From Chrysomallon squamiferum (taxonomy: Eukaryota > Mollusca > Gastropoda > Neomphalida > Peltospiridae), in assembly GCA_012295275.1 (NCBI GenBank), contig CM022669.1, positions 15,162,672 through 15,182,671 on the forward strand: a DNA stretch of 20,000 nt. Reading direction: 5' to 3'. A program made the translations under genes and the position numbers. Position 1 is the stretch's first letter. Each line of letters begins with the position of its first letter. The notes beneath the pieces are model-generated. The model did not search any database. It worked only from the letters and a program-made list of their open reading frames with translations, and was not told the origin of the DNA. Below, piece after piece: positions 9,801 through 20,000 of the stretch.

Positions 9801-10196
9801 GGGAATTATTCAATAAATTGCAATTTTACGCACACAGGCTGTGTACCACATTACGTTATTATCATGAGAGAATATCCATTTAAATGCATTTTTCTCTCAG
9901 CCCTCGCGTGCTATACATCTCAAATACAATTCAGTATACTACGATCTCAATACATTTGTTTTTTTCGCTACAGGCCAACTGATGTCGTAGACCCGTTTCT
10001 AATAAGAGCTGTATAGAAATAATTTTTACACTTGGGTAAATTAAAATAACGTAATGTAGTTTAATATTGAAGCTGCACAGATACATGTAATAAGTTTCAG
10101 CTATGTTCGCGTACAATAGTTATAAATTCTATTTTTCCTATTCCTTCAATGGATATATCGTTATATATGGGTAATACAATTCATACCAGTGATATA
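9801..10196. other. Intron sequence, nothing recognised
   Basis: Unique AT-rich sequence with scattered stops in all frames and no repeat or exon signature. Confidence 0.4.
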
Positions 10197-10345
10197 TCTC
10201 TCTTTTTCTCTTTCTCTTGCTTTGATTATCTATTTTTCCTTGTTATATACTTCTCGTTCTCTCTATCTGTGTTTGTTTTTCTATATCTGTTTTTCTGTCT
10301 ATCTATTTCTCTCCCACCCCTCTCCTTTCTCTCTTTCTCTGTCGT
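10197..10345. repeat. Degenerate CT-rich tract
   Basis: Pyrimidine-rich TCTCTTT/TCTATCTG sequence, probably an eroded CT/CTAT microsatellite. The overlapping open frames are shadows of it. Confidence 0.7.
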
Positions 10346-10544
10346 TATCGCTGGTTTATCGCTGGTCAAAAGACGTACGCAAAAGACGTATTTTATATAG
10401 ATGTATATAAACACACAAACATATACACATAAAATCTATAGAAAAATATTAACGCACGCACACGTGCTTAAATGTTCTAACCTCGCCAGCTTACTGTCTA
10501 ACTGACCATATAGATACAAATGCACTCACACAATCGCACACACA

Positions 10545-11108
<564 letters not shown>

Positions 11109-11109
11109 A

Positions 11110-11177
<68 letters not shown>

Positions 11178-11307
11178 TGAAATATAATGATGATAATGAT
11201 GATGATGATGATAATGATGAAATAGATGTCAATGGTAATCATAAGAACCATGGTGATATACAACCAGTTTCGTCTACTACTACTACTACTACTACTACTA
11301 CAACTAT

Positions 11308-11346
<39 letters not shown>

Positions 11347-11482
11347 CACCACCACCAATTACCATTATCAGTACTATTTATACATTAACAACAATAAAAC
11401 ATACTACTACTCAGTAATAACAATAGCAACAACAACATCAACATTAATAACAACAACAAAAGTAATAATAATAATAAATCAC
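11109..11482. repeat. Chain of trinucleotide arrays AAT, GAT, ACT, ACC, AAC/AAT
   Basis: An AAT array (11109-11176) passes into GAT/AAT (to about 11222). After about 50 bp of unique sequence, ACT (from 11272) passes into ACC (to about 11358), and AAC/AAT-rich sequence runs to about 11482. The open frames (poly Thr, Leu, Tyr, Ser) are repeat artefacts. Confidence 0.95.
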
Positions 11483-11735
11483 ATCTGTTCATATGCTTTT
11501 CATAAGCTCTATTACAGTGTCTATTACAATTACACAAGTATGATTATATTGTACAAATACAGCTGACATCACACTTGCCTGAGTCGTAATGGGACGTAGA
11601 CCAATTCTCCAGGATGTACCTATTCCATTATTTTCCATTCCAGTCGGTACCCCAATTCATAAAGATAAAGTTTGTTCTTCTCTGGAGTGAAAAAGTAGCA
11701 GTTTCCCATAAAACTGTCAGAGTTGCATACTACAA

Positions 11736-11740
11736 TTAAA

Positions 11741-11816
<76 letters not shown>
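11736..11816. repeat. (AAAT)n-(AAT)n microsatellite
   Basis: Short AAAT units followed by about 58 bp of AAT, then A/G-rich sequence to about 11870. It ends about 130 bp before the acceptor of exon B. Confidence 0.97.
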
Positions 11817-11819
<3 letters not shown>

Positions 11820-11943
11820 GAAAATAAAAAGAAAGAGAGAAAGAAAGAAGAAGAAAATATAAAGGAAAAATGAAAACCAATACATTCTAGTACTGGGGTA
11901 AAGTGAATTTAAACTTTGACTTTTTATTTTTATTTTGTTCCAG

Positions 11944-12157
11944 GTAATATGGCGCAGGAAGTCGGACCCGAACCCGCTGACTATTGGGAAGCGGACGTTC
12001 GTTGAGGACACGCGCATTCTCGTGGAGCACGCGCCACTGCAGAGAGAATGGAACCTCCTCATCAAACAGGTTCGGATCGATGACGCGGGAATGTACGAGT
12101 GCCAGGTCAGTTCACGTCACAAGCGGCTTCGCTGGTTGGTCAGGCTCAACGTCGTAC
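11944..12157 (+). CDS. Internal exon B: second half of N-terminal Ig domain (Dpr/DIP/ZIG-8/lachesin-like)
   Basis: This exon encodes 71 residues plus one base. It begins VIWRRKSD (strand C with the core Trp at residue 3). LTIGKRTF, a stretch similar to the LLTVG-x-x-T-Y of Dpr proteins, follows. Then come EWNLLIKQV (strand E), DDAGMYECQVSS (D-x-G-x-Y-x-C with the second canonical Cys at residue 53) and a G-strand WLVRLNVV. Spliced to exon A, the two cysteines lie 62 residues apart, normal for a V/I-type Ig. The acceptor is a long T-rich tract ending TTCCAG. The donor is the consensus GTGAGT at 12158, leaving phase 1, so the whole Ig module is phase 1-1. It is much richer in G+C and CpG than its flanks. 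Known family role: homophilic or heterophilic surface recognition in synaptic wiring. Dpr/ZIG-8-like is my preferred placement; lachesin or neurotrimin-like is possible. Later exons lie outside the window. Confidence 0.92.
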
Positions 12158-12345
12158 GTGAGTAAAAATGAGTTTTTCTTTCTCTTTATTAATAATTAAA
12201 ATAAAAAAACAAATATCTGATATGTTCTATAACTGTCAGAGATATAAATATAAATTTAAATATAGTTCGAGATTATCTGAATACTTTGCAATGTCGATAC
12301 GAGAAAGTATCCTCCATCCAGAGGGGGAAAAAAATGCAATTATTA

Positions 12346-12378
12346 TGACGTCACTAGTGAACAATGGTAATGACGTCA
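12346..12378. promoter_or_regulatory. Pair of CRE-like palindromes (TGACGTCA x2)
   Basis: Two perfect TGACGTCA sites at 12346-12353 and 12371-12378, inside the longer shared string ATGACGTCACT. Their starts are 25 bp apart, and they lie 190 bp into the intron after exon B. TGACGTCA is the established CREB/ATF palindrome. Regulatory use here is inferred only from motif perfection, pairing and position. Confidence 0.45.
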
Positions 12379-12507
12379 CTGGTTTTGAAAGGAACGCCTT
12401 CTGTTTCTCTTCAGTTCTATATTCGAAGAAAATGTAAAGGCATAAGTGTTAAACTTTGTAAATCTGTGTCGGTCATTGTGTAAGTAGCTATACGTTACCA
12501 CCAACAT

Positions 12508-12544
12508 AATCATCATCATCATCATCATCTCTCTCTCTCTCTCT
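12508..12544. repeat. (ATC)n-(CT)n microsatellite
   Basis: Seven ATC triplets run straight into CT dinucleotides. Confidence 0.9.
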
Positions 12545-12574
12545 GTCAGTCTCTCTCGCTGTTATTCCTTCTTA

Positions 12575-12832
12575 AACATACATACTAAACATACTTATAC
12601 GTGCTTACTAACATACATACTACATACATAAATACATACACACACACAGACACACACATACATACATACATAACTACAAACTTACATATACATACAGGCA
12701 TACATATAAACACACAAATATACACACACATACATCAACACATACACACATATACACATACATCAACACATACATACACATACACACACACACACACACA
12801 TATATACACATACACATACGTACATATGCAAA
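12575..12832. repeat. ACAT/CA/TA-rich microsatellite region
   Basis: About 260 bp of imperfect CATA tetranucleotides mixed with (CA)n. The His/Thr-rich open frame across it is an artefact. Confidence 0.92.
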
Positions 12833-13699
12833 AACTCTGATTCTCTTTCTAGTTATACATTAACTTATCATTTACCCGACAAAAGTACTGAATTCCCATC
12901 AGCCTTTTTACAGGCTTGCATTTATTCTGCCACTGCATTCAGCTGAAAAGCTGCGCTTGCTTAACACAACAAATATATGTAGTAAATGTTTTCTCCTTGA
13001 AACTGGTATTTTTTTTTTTTTTTTTCAAACGATGTACTATAAACCGCGCTCTCTCGTTTTGTTATGAAGCTTTCAGCGTGGCAAATACTTAACATTTAGG
13101 AGAATTAATAACAAGAAGATTGAGCGGAAATTGTTGCCCCGAGCACAAATGGATTTTAAAATATGCAAAAATGAAGAAATCAAAGGAACCGAAATGTTGT
13201 TACAACGTAAACAAAAACATGACATGGAACAGTGAGCATTATGGTGTGGGAAGGTTCCAAAATTTCAGGAAAAAAAATAAAAAAGGAGGTTCTTCTGTCT
13301 TGTTGTGAAAATGAAGTAAATTTAGTTACAAAGAAATTAATACCAGAACCCCCCACCATAAAAAAGAATTAAAAAATTAAAAAAAAGATAAAAAATTAAA
13401 AACACACACAAAAAACAACAAATAAAACAAAAACAAAAAAACGCTATCACGTAGTGCTGTTGAATGTTCTTGAAATGAAATAGTATATGAAGATTCTGAT
13501 GAGTTTTTCATATAAAAAAAAGAACTCTTGCTTGTAATCGACAGGAATAACCCATGAAGGATGACATCAGGTTTCTTCTCTAGAATCATTTAAAACGTAT
13601 AGTAACCGTCAGTAACAAAATGTTAAACATTGCTTTACTCTTTAATAAGTCATTTTATTTACTTCTACTTAATTACAACCTATTTATAAAAAGAAAATA
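12833..13699. other. Intron sequence, no gene recognised
   Basis: Mostly unique AT-rich DNA with a T-run at about 13010-13025 and A-rich sequence at 13355-13440. Open frames at 13120-13308 (+) and 13377-13589 (-) lack recognisable motifs. Confidence 0.35.
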
Positions 13700-13756
13700 C
13701 ATAAATAAATAAATATTAAATATATAAATAAATAAATAAACAAATAAACAAAGACA

Positions 13757-13811
<55 letters not shown>

Positions 13812-13838
13812 ACAGATAAACAGATAAATAAATAAATA
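13700..13838. repeat. (AAAT)n microsatellite
   Basis: About 140 bp of AAAT units with CAAA/CAGATAAA interruptions, purest at about 13758-13810. Confidence 0.95.
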
Positions 13839-14590
13839 CAAATCCCTGTTGAAAAACATTAAATGAATGCTAGAAAATCTATTTTGACTGAACAGTTCCT
13901 TTGTGAATACCAAATACAGATTAGCTGAATTTCAGATTAAACGATAAACACTTAACATTACAATCGGTCACAAAAACTTAATATCTGGGGGAAATCATTT
14001 CAGAAACATTCCTCTGTGGTGTCATGCTTTTTAAATTTAGACTAAACTTTAAGCAATTAATAAGCATCTCTAGAATCTTCTCTTCTTTATTTGCTTTTTT
14101 AATTAAAAAAAAAAAGAAGAAGAATAATTTGATTTATATATATATTTTGTTCTCTTTTTCTCAGCAAGAAGTTTACTTTCGTCAAACGCAACAAATGCAG
14201 TTTTATTTTTATTTTATTTTTATTTTATTCTTAGAAATGAGTTTAGGGTACCATGATGCAATTTTGTAGGTCCTCAGTGACGGTAAACAATAAATCTTTG
14301 CCGATAATTTATTTGCAGAAGTCAGTAAAATAGATTACCAGAAAAACTTTCTTGAAGTCTTCATGTCACTGCGGTGAAATTTCTAATCTGTAAAGGCGAG
14401 ATCATACGGTAATATTTTCAGTAACGCCGTTGAGTAACGTGTTGTTGAGTAAGTCTTGTCATTTCAGCAGCAGATTTCTTATTTTATTAACTATTTGGTC
14501 CTTGAGCTTATTATGTATGATGACGTATAGCTTCAGGTTAAAAATATCCTGACTTGTTAAAGAAAATTCCCTTCCTTCCTTGGCAAGTAA
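13839..14590. other. Intron sequence, nothing recognised
   Basis: Unique AT-rich sequence with a short A-run at about 14105 and T/A-rich TTTTA repeats at about 14201-14230. No exon or RNA signature was seen. Confidence 0.4.
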
Positions 14591-14735
<145 letters not shown>

Positions 14736-15515
14736 TAATGGTCTGCATATCTAAGACAATTTGATGAAACGAGTTCCCCCGCTATTTTAAACGTAAAACT
14801 AAATAACAGAAATCATTAACTTGAGTCGGATCGTGACGATGCGCCTTAAACGGATTTTAATGACTTCTTGTTCAGGTTTGGCAAAAATATGCAGACGTTT
14901 AGTGAATTCTCTTGCTATCTGGCTCCATCTTGCTTTATCAAGCATGGAATTAAAGTGAGTATAAATAGCAAACAAATCACGTCTCACTTTTAACACTTTA
15001 AGCCGAGAGAAAGACAGAGAGAGACAGATAGAATTTGCGAGCGATTAGATCCAGTTTGTCGGAGATTGACAAAGAAAATAAATTTCAGCACATTTGTTCA
15101 GTCATTCATTTTAGGGACAGACGAAGTTATAATCGTTTAATCAGAGCAATATGGAGTCTGAAGCCCTGCTGTGGTGATGGCAGACATTCCAGGAGCCGGT
15201 TTTGTGTCTAGATAGTTTTTTTCTCCCAGTTATTCTCTTATTGGTTTGACGGAAAAGTTAACGAGAAAAATGTTCAGAGGCTTTAAATCTTTTCCGATTA
15301 TTCTGAAGTAGTTACTAGGTAACGATCCAAGGTACTCCTTGTTGTAAGACCGATGACTGTATAAACTGATCTGTTTGCCACTACTGGGATTTGATAGTAA
15401 TTTATTTTTAAAAATTATTTATTGTTTTATTTACTATTACGGCATTAATTTCACGGACAGGAACTTGAATAGAAATAGCAAGTGATTGTAGATAAAATGT
15501 TATAAAATAAATCAG
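14736..15515. other. Intron sequence, no gene recognised
   Basis: The part at 14800-15000 is less AT-rich and holds a 65-codon minus-strand open frame (14799-14996) rich in Arg/Lys/Ile, with no recognised domain. The rest is unique sequence with stops in all frames. Confidence 0.35.
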
Positions 15516-15600
15516 TAAAATAAAATAAAATAAAATAAAAAAAAAATAAAAAATAAATAAATAAATAAATAATAACAATAAAATAAAAAATAAAAATTAT
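15516..15600. repeat. AAAAT/AAAT simple repeat
   Basis: Short AAAAT then AAAT units, imperfect toward the end. Confidence 0.9.
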
Positions 15601-15804
15601 TGCCAGAAAAGAAAGAAAATGGTTTTGTAATTAACTTAAATTTAAACACTTTATTCAAATATAGGAAATAAAATTTTCAGATTATATTTTGTTTTCAATG
15701 CGCTAAAAATAAGGAAACTGAAAGACGGTATCTTCTTTTTTTTTTACTTCATTAGATGTCACATAAAGAGACAAACTGTAGAATAAATTTCCTTGCTAAT
15801 ACAA

Positions 15805-15872
<68 letters not shown>
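15805..15872. repeat. (AAT)n microsatellite
   Basis: About 66 bp of AAT, followed by AAAAT/AAATG-type degenerate repeats to about 15953. Confidence 0.97.
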
Positions 15873-15878
<6 letters not shown>

Positions 15879-15999
15879 CAAATAAATTAAAATAAAAATA
15901 TAAATTATTATTAAAATAAAAATGAAATGAAATGAAATAAAATAAAATAAAATACGACTAAACATTCCTGATATTTATACCACATATTCTTTAATTATT

Positions 16000-16022
16000 A
16001 AAAAAAAAAAAAAAAAAAAAAA
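16000..16022. repeat. Poly-A run (23 bases)
   Basis: Uninterrupted A run about 90 bp before a second run at 16112-16137. Confidence 0.9.
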
Positions 16023-16092
16023 CCCTGTTCTCTACAGTTAAACAACAGATAAAAATATCTACTTGCAAAGAGAGAATTCTGAAAGAGGTCGT

Positions 16093-16467
16093 CTAACCGT
16101 ACCCATTCTGCAAAAAAAAAAAAAAAAAAAAAAAAAAGAAAGACAAATAGTAGCATGATAAATTAAGTGAATTCGAGAAGAACCTTTGAACGAGGATATA
16201 ATTGAAAGTTCGGTCATCGATTGCTTTAAAACAAGCAGGTGCGATATCATCTTCAAACAAAACCTGCAAATCTTTCGCACGCTTCACTTTTTTGCTAGAC
16301 GGATGAATTTGGACGCATCTATTAGAAAGCATCAGTCGCTTTGATTTGGTTATTTGAAGCAAGCACTGAAAGACGGAGACCGTCTGCGTACGACAGAAGA
16401 TTGCGGCCATTATCTTTAAGTTCGTAGGTGATGAACGATCTGTCCAATTACCACGTGGTAAAAACAC
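16093..16467 (-). other. Unrecognised minus-strand open stretch, possible exon
   Basis: Open for 124 codons on the minus strand. The last third is the translation of the T26 run at 16112-16137 and is not credible. The first part, from an internal Met at about 16410, starts MAAIFCRTQTVSVFQCLLQI and is followed by a basic segment. An N-terminus rich in hydrophobic, Ser/Thr and basic residues is compatible with a mitochondrial presequence, but no family is recognised. Base composition is less AT-rich with several CpGs, and a CACGTG E-box lies at about 16451-16456. A possible donor (TTGCAG|GTTTTG, minus strand, near 16262) is weak. It could be a first exon of a gene nested in the intron, a pseudogene fragment, or chance. 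Confidence 0.2.
16112..16137. repeat. Poly-A run (26 bases)
   Basis: Pure A26 on the plus strand followed by GAAAGA. No retrocopy with matching orientation precedes it. Confidence 0.9.
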
Positions 16468-16755
16468 ATCTGGAGGTAAAAGGTCAATTTATTTCAGAAT
16501 TATAAAAAACATTTTTTTGTTTTTGTTTCTTGGATCTGTTTTGTTCTCCCTATTTTTTTGTGTGTGTCTTTGTTTTTGTTTGTGCGTTATTGTTTTTGCT
16601 CCCCTCGCGCTAACTCGGAAGATAATTAAATCAAGTGCATGTGGCTTGTATTAAAAGTCGTTTTGCTAGTTGAAATGTGTTTGTAGACGTAATGATGGAT
16701 GTTGTAAGCGTACAAACGGAAATTATCTCTCTCAGCCAAGAATCAGTACACACAG
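16468..16755. other. Intron sequence, nothing recognised
   Basis: T/G-rich sequence (16505-16600) then unique DNA. No exon or RNA gene was seen. Confidence 0.35.
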
Positions 16756-16866
16756 ATATACATACATACATACGTCCATATATATATATATTATTATAGA
16801 TATATGGGCTTAAGACATACAGCTATCTATCTATCTATCTATTTATCTATCTATGTATATATATAT
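16756..16866. repeat. CATA / TA / CTAT compound repeat
   Basis: Short CATA, TA and CTAT arrays interrupted by about 25 bp of unique sequence (16800-16823). Confidence 0.88.
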
Positions 16867-17321
16867 CAAAACAATTCTAAATTCATTTTAATGAACAACA
16901 TATTCCCCCTATAATTTTAATAAGCTTGTGATGCTTTTAGTTATTCAGATATTGTCAAAATGTTAAGCTTTTTGCCGGTCATCTGTGACTGATGCTGAAC
17001 ATTTCTGATCGCCATTCCCACGTGAACGTGTCTGGAATTTGTCAGCTTTTAGAAGTTTGCAAAATCTGTTGTATAACAGCGTGACATTTGGAAGATAATT
17101 AAAAAATGGGATTTACGTAACTGAAACAAGGAACGGGAAAAGACAGATTTTAAAAGAAAGAAAACGGCCAAAAAACAAAACAACAAAATAAACAAACAAA
17201 CAAAAACAACAAAGAAAACACACATACACACACAAAACGATAAATAAAGAAAAGAGAGAGAAGAAAACAAATAATTGGTATTTGCAAAATGTAAAGAAAT
17301 GAAGAATAAATTGGCATTTAA

Positions 17322-17357
<36 letters not shown>
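17322..17357. repeat. (TTA)n microsatellite
   Basis: About 12 TTA triplets, followed by T/A-rich sequence to 17400. The region 16867-17321 shows only unique AT-rich DNA and a CAAA-rich stretch at 17165-17235. Confidence 0.93.
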
Positions 17358-17358
<1 letters not shown>

Positions 17359-17466
17359 TTATTATAATTTTAATTTTTTTAAATTTTTTTTTAAAGAAAG
17401 TAAAAATGATAAAACATCTAAAAAATATCGTTTCATAAAAGTTTTGAATAAACTGACAAACGTAAT

Positions 17467-17492
17467 AAAAAAAAAAAAAAAAAAAAAAAAAA
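17467..17492. repeat. Poly-A run (26 bases)
   Basis: Uninterrupted A run followed by A-rich sequence to about 17523. Confidence 0.9.
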
Positions 17493-17570
17493 GATAAAAA
17501 AAACGAGTTCCGGGGAAAAAAATGATAAACCCAGCAACTATCTACTGACCCTGTTAATAGCTAGACGGAA

Positions 17571-17744
17571 ATGAAGCTGGCGAATGACAATGCATTTGAA
17601 TGTCTTCTGATTAGAGGAAGCAGTTACTTGTTTAGCGAAGACATTGTAATTTCATTAATAATTCAACACGGCACGGACGTTTCGGATAATAATAATTTTG
17701 TCTTCAGTTTGGCTTTTGAAGGGCGCTCAATTATTGTTGTGTAA
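17571..17744 (+). pseudogene. Possible ankyrin-repeat fragment (57 codons)
   Basis: A 57-codon open frame from ATG to TAA. Residues 23-37 read EDIVISLIIQHGTDV and fit the helix-2/turn of an ankyrin repeat (consensus roughly EIVKLLLEHGADV). NNNFVFSLAFEGRSIIVV follows, in the place of the next repeat's helix-1 and helix-2 start. The usual TPLHxAA is poorly kept (FSLAFEG), and there is a stop two residues upstream of the Met, so at most one to two decayed repeats are present. No donor or acceptor is evident. I infer a relic of an ankyrin-repeat gene or mobile element; chance resemblance is quite possible. Confidence 0.3.
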
Positions 17745-17834
17745 CAGCTGATGACAGACTGAGTGAAAAACATGAATGGACTTTAATTTGTGACGGATCT
17801 GAACAAGCACTCCCTATGCAGGAAAATAAAATAA

Positions 17835-17837
<3 letters not shown>

Positions 17838-17912
<75 letters not shown>
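17838..17912. repeat. (GA)n microsatellite
   Basis: About 75 bp of pure GA. Confidence 0.97.
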
Positions 17913-17913
<1 letters not shown>

Positions 17914-18062
17914 GTTTCGTTTATCAGTGATGGTTGCTAGATTAGAGATTTAATGTATTTTCAAACAGAACCAATAACCGTTTCGTAAAAAATTTCAGAT
18001 CGAGAAGATTTTCTTTTCTTTGAAATTATCACTTAAAGATATATTGTGAGAAAAAACTATTT

Positions 18063-18063
<1 letters not shown>

Positions 18064-18132
<69 letters not shown>
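18064..18132. repeat. (AAT)n microsatellite
   Basis: About 68 bp of nearly pure AAT leading into AAAG-rich sequence to about 18155. Confidence 0.97.
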
Positions 18133-18135
<3 letters not shown>

Positions 18136-18307
18136 GAAAGAAAGAGAAAAAAAGACGAAGAATATCAGCATGATCGACCCGTAATTTGCTGATTACGCCA
18201 AAAGGTTAATGTAATTTATTAGGAATTCGCTGAGTTAATGTGATCCTAAATTAACGAATGTTTTGAGTAAATTAATGAAAGAAGTGGCGTAAAATTAAAT
18301 AATAACG

Positions 18308-18400
18308 GAAAGAAGAAAGAATTAAAGAAAGAATAAATGAAAGGAAAAAGAAAGAAAGTAAGAAAGAAAGAAAGTAAGAAAGAAAAAAAGAAAAGAGAGG
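18308..18400. repeat. GAAA-rich purine tract
   Basis: Imperfect GAAA/GTAA tetranucleotides. The minus-strand Ser/Phe/Leu frame here is an artefact. Confidence 0.9.
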
Positions 18401-18866
18401 ATGATTATTGTTAGATGAGGCACGAAGACATGTTCTGTTCTTGCTATAGAAATAAAATAAATAAATAAACATCAAAAGAACCCCTAAACACAATAAAAAA
18501 GTAAAAAAATAAATATGTTATAGTGATAATAACGAGAAGTAAAACTAGAAGAAGCTAAAACGTTTTCTGCCTGTCAATGTTTTGTCAGAGTTAAAATGAG
18601 TACAGTTCAGTTTAGGAAGAGCATTTTTATTTCTGTGAAATTTTCGATAATCAACTTAATGGAAGGAATTAAGAAAATCGTGGACGGAATATATTCAGCG
18701 CTGTACTTCTTAATCAAACCATTGGACAGAACCTTCTTGGGAAATCAGAAATTGTCATGACTAGCTGCTTACTTGTTCAGATTAGACAAAAGAGTATCAT
18801 AAAAGTGTACAAATGATGTCACAAAACATCATCTTAATTAGTTACAGAACAACATCATCAACAACA
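18401..18866. other. Intron sequence, nothing recognised
   Basis: Unique AT-rich DNA. No exon, RNA or mobile-element signature was seen. Confidence 0.4.
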
Positions 18867-18914
18867 GTAATAATAATAATAATAATAATAATAAAATAAA
18901 AAAATAAAATAAAC
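18867..18914. repeat. (AAT)n/AAAAT repeat
   Basis: About nine AAT triplets then AAAAT units. Confidence 0.92.
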
Positions 18915-19113
18915 GAACTTGGTATTTTGAGCATTTACAATTCTTTTCATTCTTTTCAGTTTCTCTTTTGGAAAGACTGAATATGGCCTTTTTTGTTCTT
19001 TATACATGTCCGCAGAACATTTTAAAACAAGTTATTGATCTGAATGCGTTTACAAAATAAATAACAACTGCGGAGTACCTACGTGTGTCATCTTTTATAC
19101 TTACACACAAAAT

Positions 19114-19117
<4 letters not shown>

Positions 19118-19152
<35 letters not shown>
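19118..19152. repeat. (TA)n microsatellite
   Basis: About 17 TA dinucleotides. Sequence from 18915 to 19117 is unremarkable. Confidence 0.95.
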
Positions 19153-19154
<2 letters not shown>

Positions 19155-19476
19155 AACTAAAATAAGTATAAAAAGCGAATATATGTAAATAAAACAAGAA
19201 TTGCAGACTGTAAGAGAAGCAATTGATTATAGTGTAGACGAAGAATCGGACACGAGTTCTTTGACAAGTTTTCTGAAAGCACGAAAACACTAGAGACCTA
19301 TATAAATATTTTTTGCGCATGTTCTTCTCAAAGGTAAACTTTCCGTCATCGATTTTTGATGGTTACGCAGCCCGCTTCTGTTGATCTTCGATGGAACTGA
19401 TAAACGAATAAGTCGGTAATCGTTTCTTGATTGATAATCGATCACAATCAGTTCGATAATGTTCTTTATGCTATTT
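19153..19476. other. Unique intron sequence with clustered ATCGAT/ATTGAT motifs
   Basis: No exon seen. Between 19348 and 19460 there are two ATCGAT sites plus several TTGAT/TCGAT strings, in a patch less AT-rich than its flanks. Confidence 0.35.
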
Positions 19477-19492
19477 TGTGTGTGTGTGTGTG
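19477..19492. repeat. (GT)n short microsatellite
   Basis: Eight GT dinucleotides followed by G5. Confidence 0.85.
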
Positions 19493-19569
19493 GGGGAATT
19501 CATATGGTAAATTTAACAATAATTCTGACAGTGTCTTCATTATATACGTTTCATTTTGTTTAATATATA

Positions 19570-19704
19570 AATACATACATACATTGATCGGTACATAGGT
19601 AATACATATATATACACAAACGTACATACATACATAAATACATGCATACATACATACAAACATATACATCTATACAGACTGACATACACACATACACACA
19701 TACC
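19570..19704. repeat. (CATA)n-rich microsatellite region
   Basis: Imperfect CATA/CACA tetranucleotides interrupted near 19584-19600. The Cys/Tyr/Val-rich minus-strand frame is a shadow of the repeat. Confidence 0.92.
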
Positions 19705-20000
19705 CAGTCACAGATAAAATAGATAATACAATGACTACGAGGGAAGTAAGTTGGATCTGATGTCCATCGGTGATTTTAGAGTTTTTCTCATTCCAGACAG
19801 TGCTCCAAAACCTGTTATATTACAGAAAGTCTTTCTGACAAACCGCTATAAACGTTGTCTAGGTTATTGCTAACAGAACAGAGAACATTTTTTGCACAGC
19901 AGTGGTTTCTTCTGCAGTCATGATGGTCTACAGAAAAAAAAAAATGCTTCGTCCCGTTTGACCGTAGTTAAAAAAAACTACATAAAAGTGCAACGTTAAA
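19705..20000. other. Unique sequence with a candidate 3' splice site, no exon called
   Basis: A strong-looking acceptor (TTTTTCTCATTCCAG) ends at 19796. Joined in phase 1 to exon B, the downstream frame stays open only 25 codons and does not look like an Ig2 start. The rest is unremarkable. Confidence 0.3.

Noticed and set aside
14799-14996. Minus-strand 65-codon ORF rich in Arg and Lys
   Set aside because: No family recognised, no clear acceptor or donor, length expected by chance in 20 kb.
16000-16140. Poly-A tails marking a processed retrogene
   Set aside because: No coding retrocopy in the matching orientation precedes either A run, and similar A runs occur throughout the window.
19797-19875. 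Possible Ig2 exon after a strong acceptor at 19796
   Set aside because: The phase-compatible frame closes after 25 codons, lacks a good donor, and does not resemble the start of an Ig2 domain.

Overview
This is an animal (metazoan) genomic window, about two thirds A+T. Almost all of it is intron or non-coding sequence full of simple repeats. The microsatellite load is very high: AAT, AG/CT, AC, ATAC/ATCT, AAAT and A-runs. Introns are long and exons are small and richer in G+C. Together these suggest an invertebrate, and I would guess a mollusc or another lophotrochozoan. That placement is an inference from genome texture and from the kind of gene, not from a diagnostic sequence.

The only well-supported gene runs on the plus strand. 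Two exons, 2029-2162 and 11944-12157, together encode one complete N-terminal immunoglobulin domain. The domain is of the Dpr / DIP / ZIG-8 / lachesin type, the neuronal surface Ig receptors grouped as Wirins. It is bounded by phase-1 introns on both sides and split by a phase-0 intron just before the V-x-W of strand C. The signal-peptide exon must lie upstream. The second Ig domain and the membrane anchor must lie downstream. I found neither in the window.

Layout: 1-2028 is upstream intron with an AGTAAGTC-type octamer array (688-920). Exon A is 2029-2162. The 9.8-kb middle intron (2163-11943) opens with a minisatellite (2163-about 3190, fading out by about 3525). Its units repeat the last bases of exon A plus its 5' splice site. 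The intron then carries a 212-bp CT tract, a tRNA-derived SINE head (about 5544-5710), and many AAT, A, GA, CT/CA and trinucleotide arrays. Exon B is 11944-12157. The last intron (from 12158 to beyond the window) has a pair of perfect CRE palindromes 190 bp after the donor and more simple repeats. It also has two weak protein-like segments: an ankyrin-like fragment at 17571-17744 (+) and an unrecognised open stretch at 16093-16467 (-).

The best lead is the exon-junction minisatellite. It places a dozen donor-like copies directly after a real donor in a neural Ig gene. No complete gene, rRNA, intact tRNA or CRISPR array was seen.
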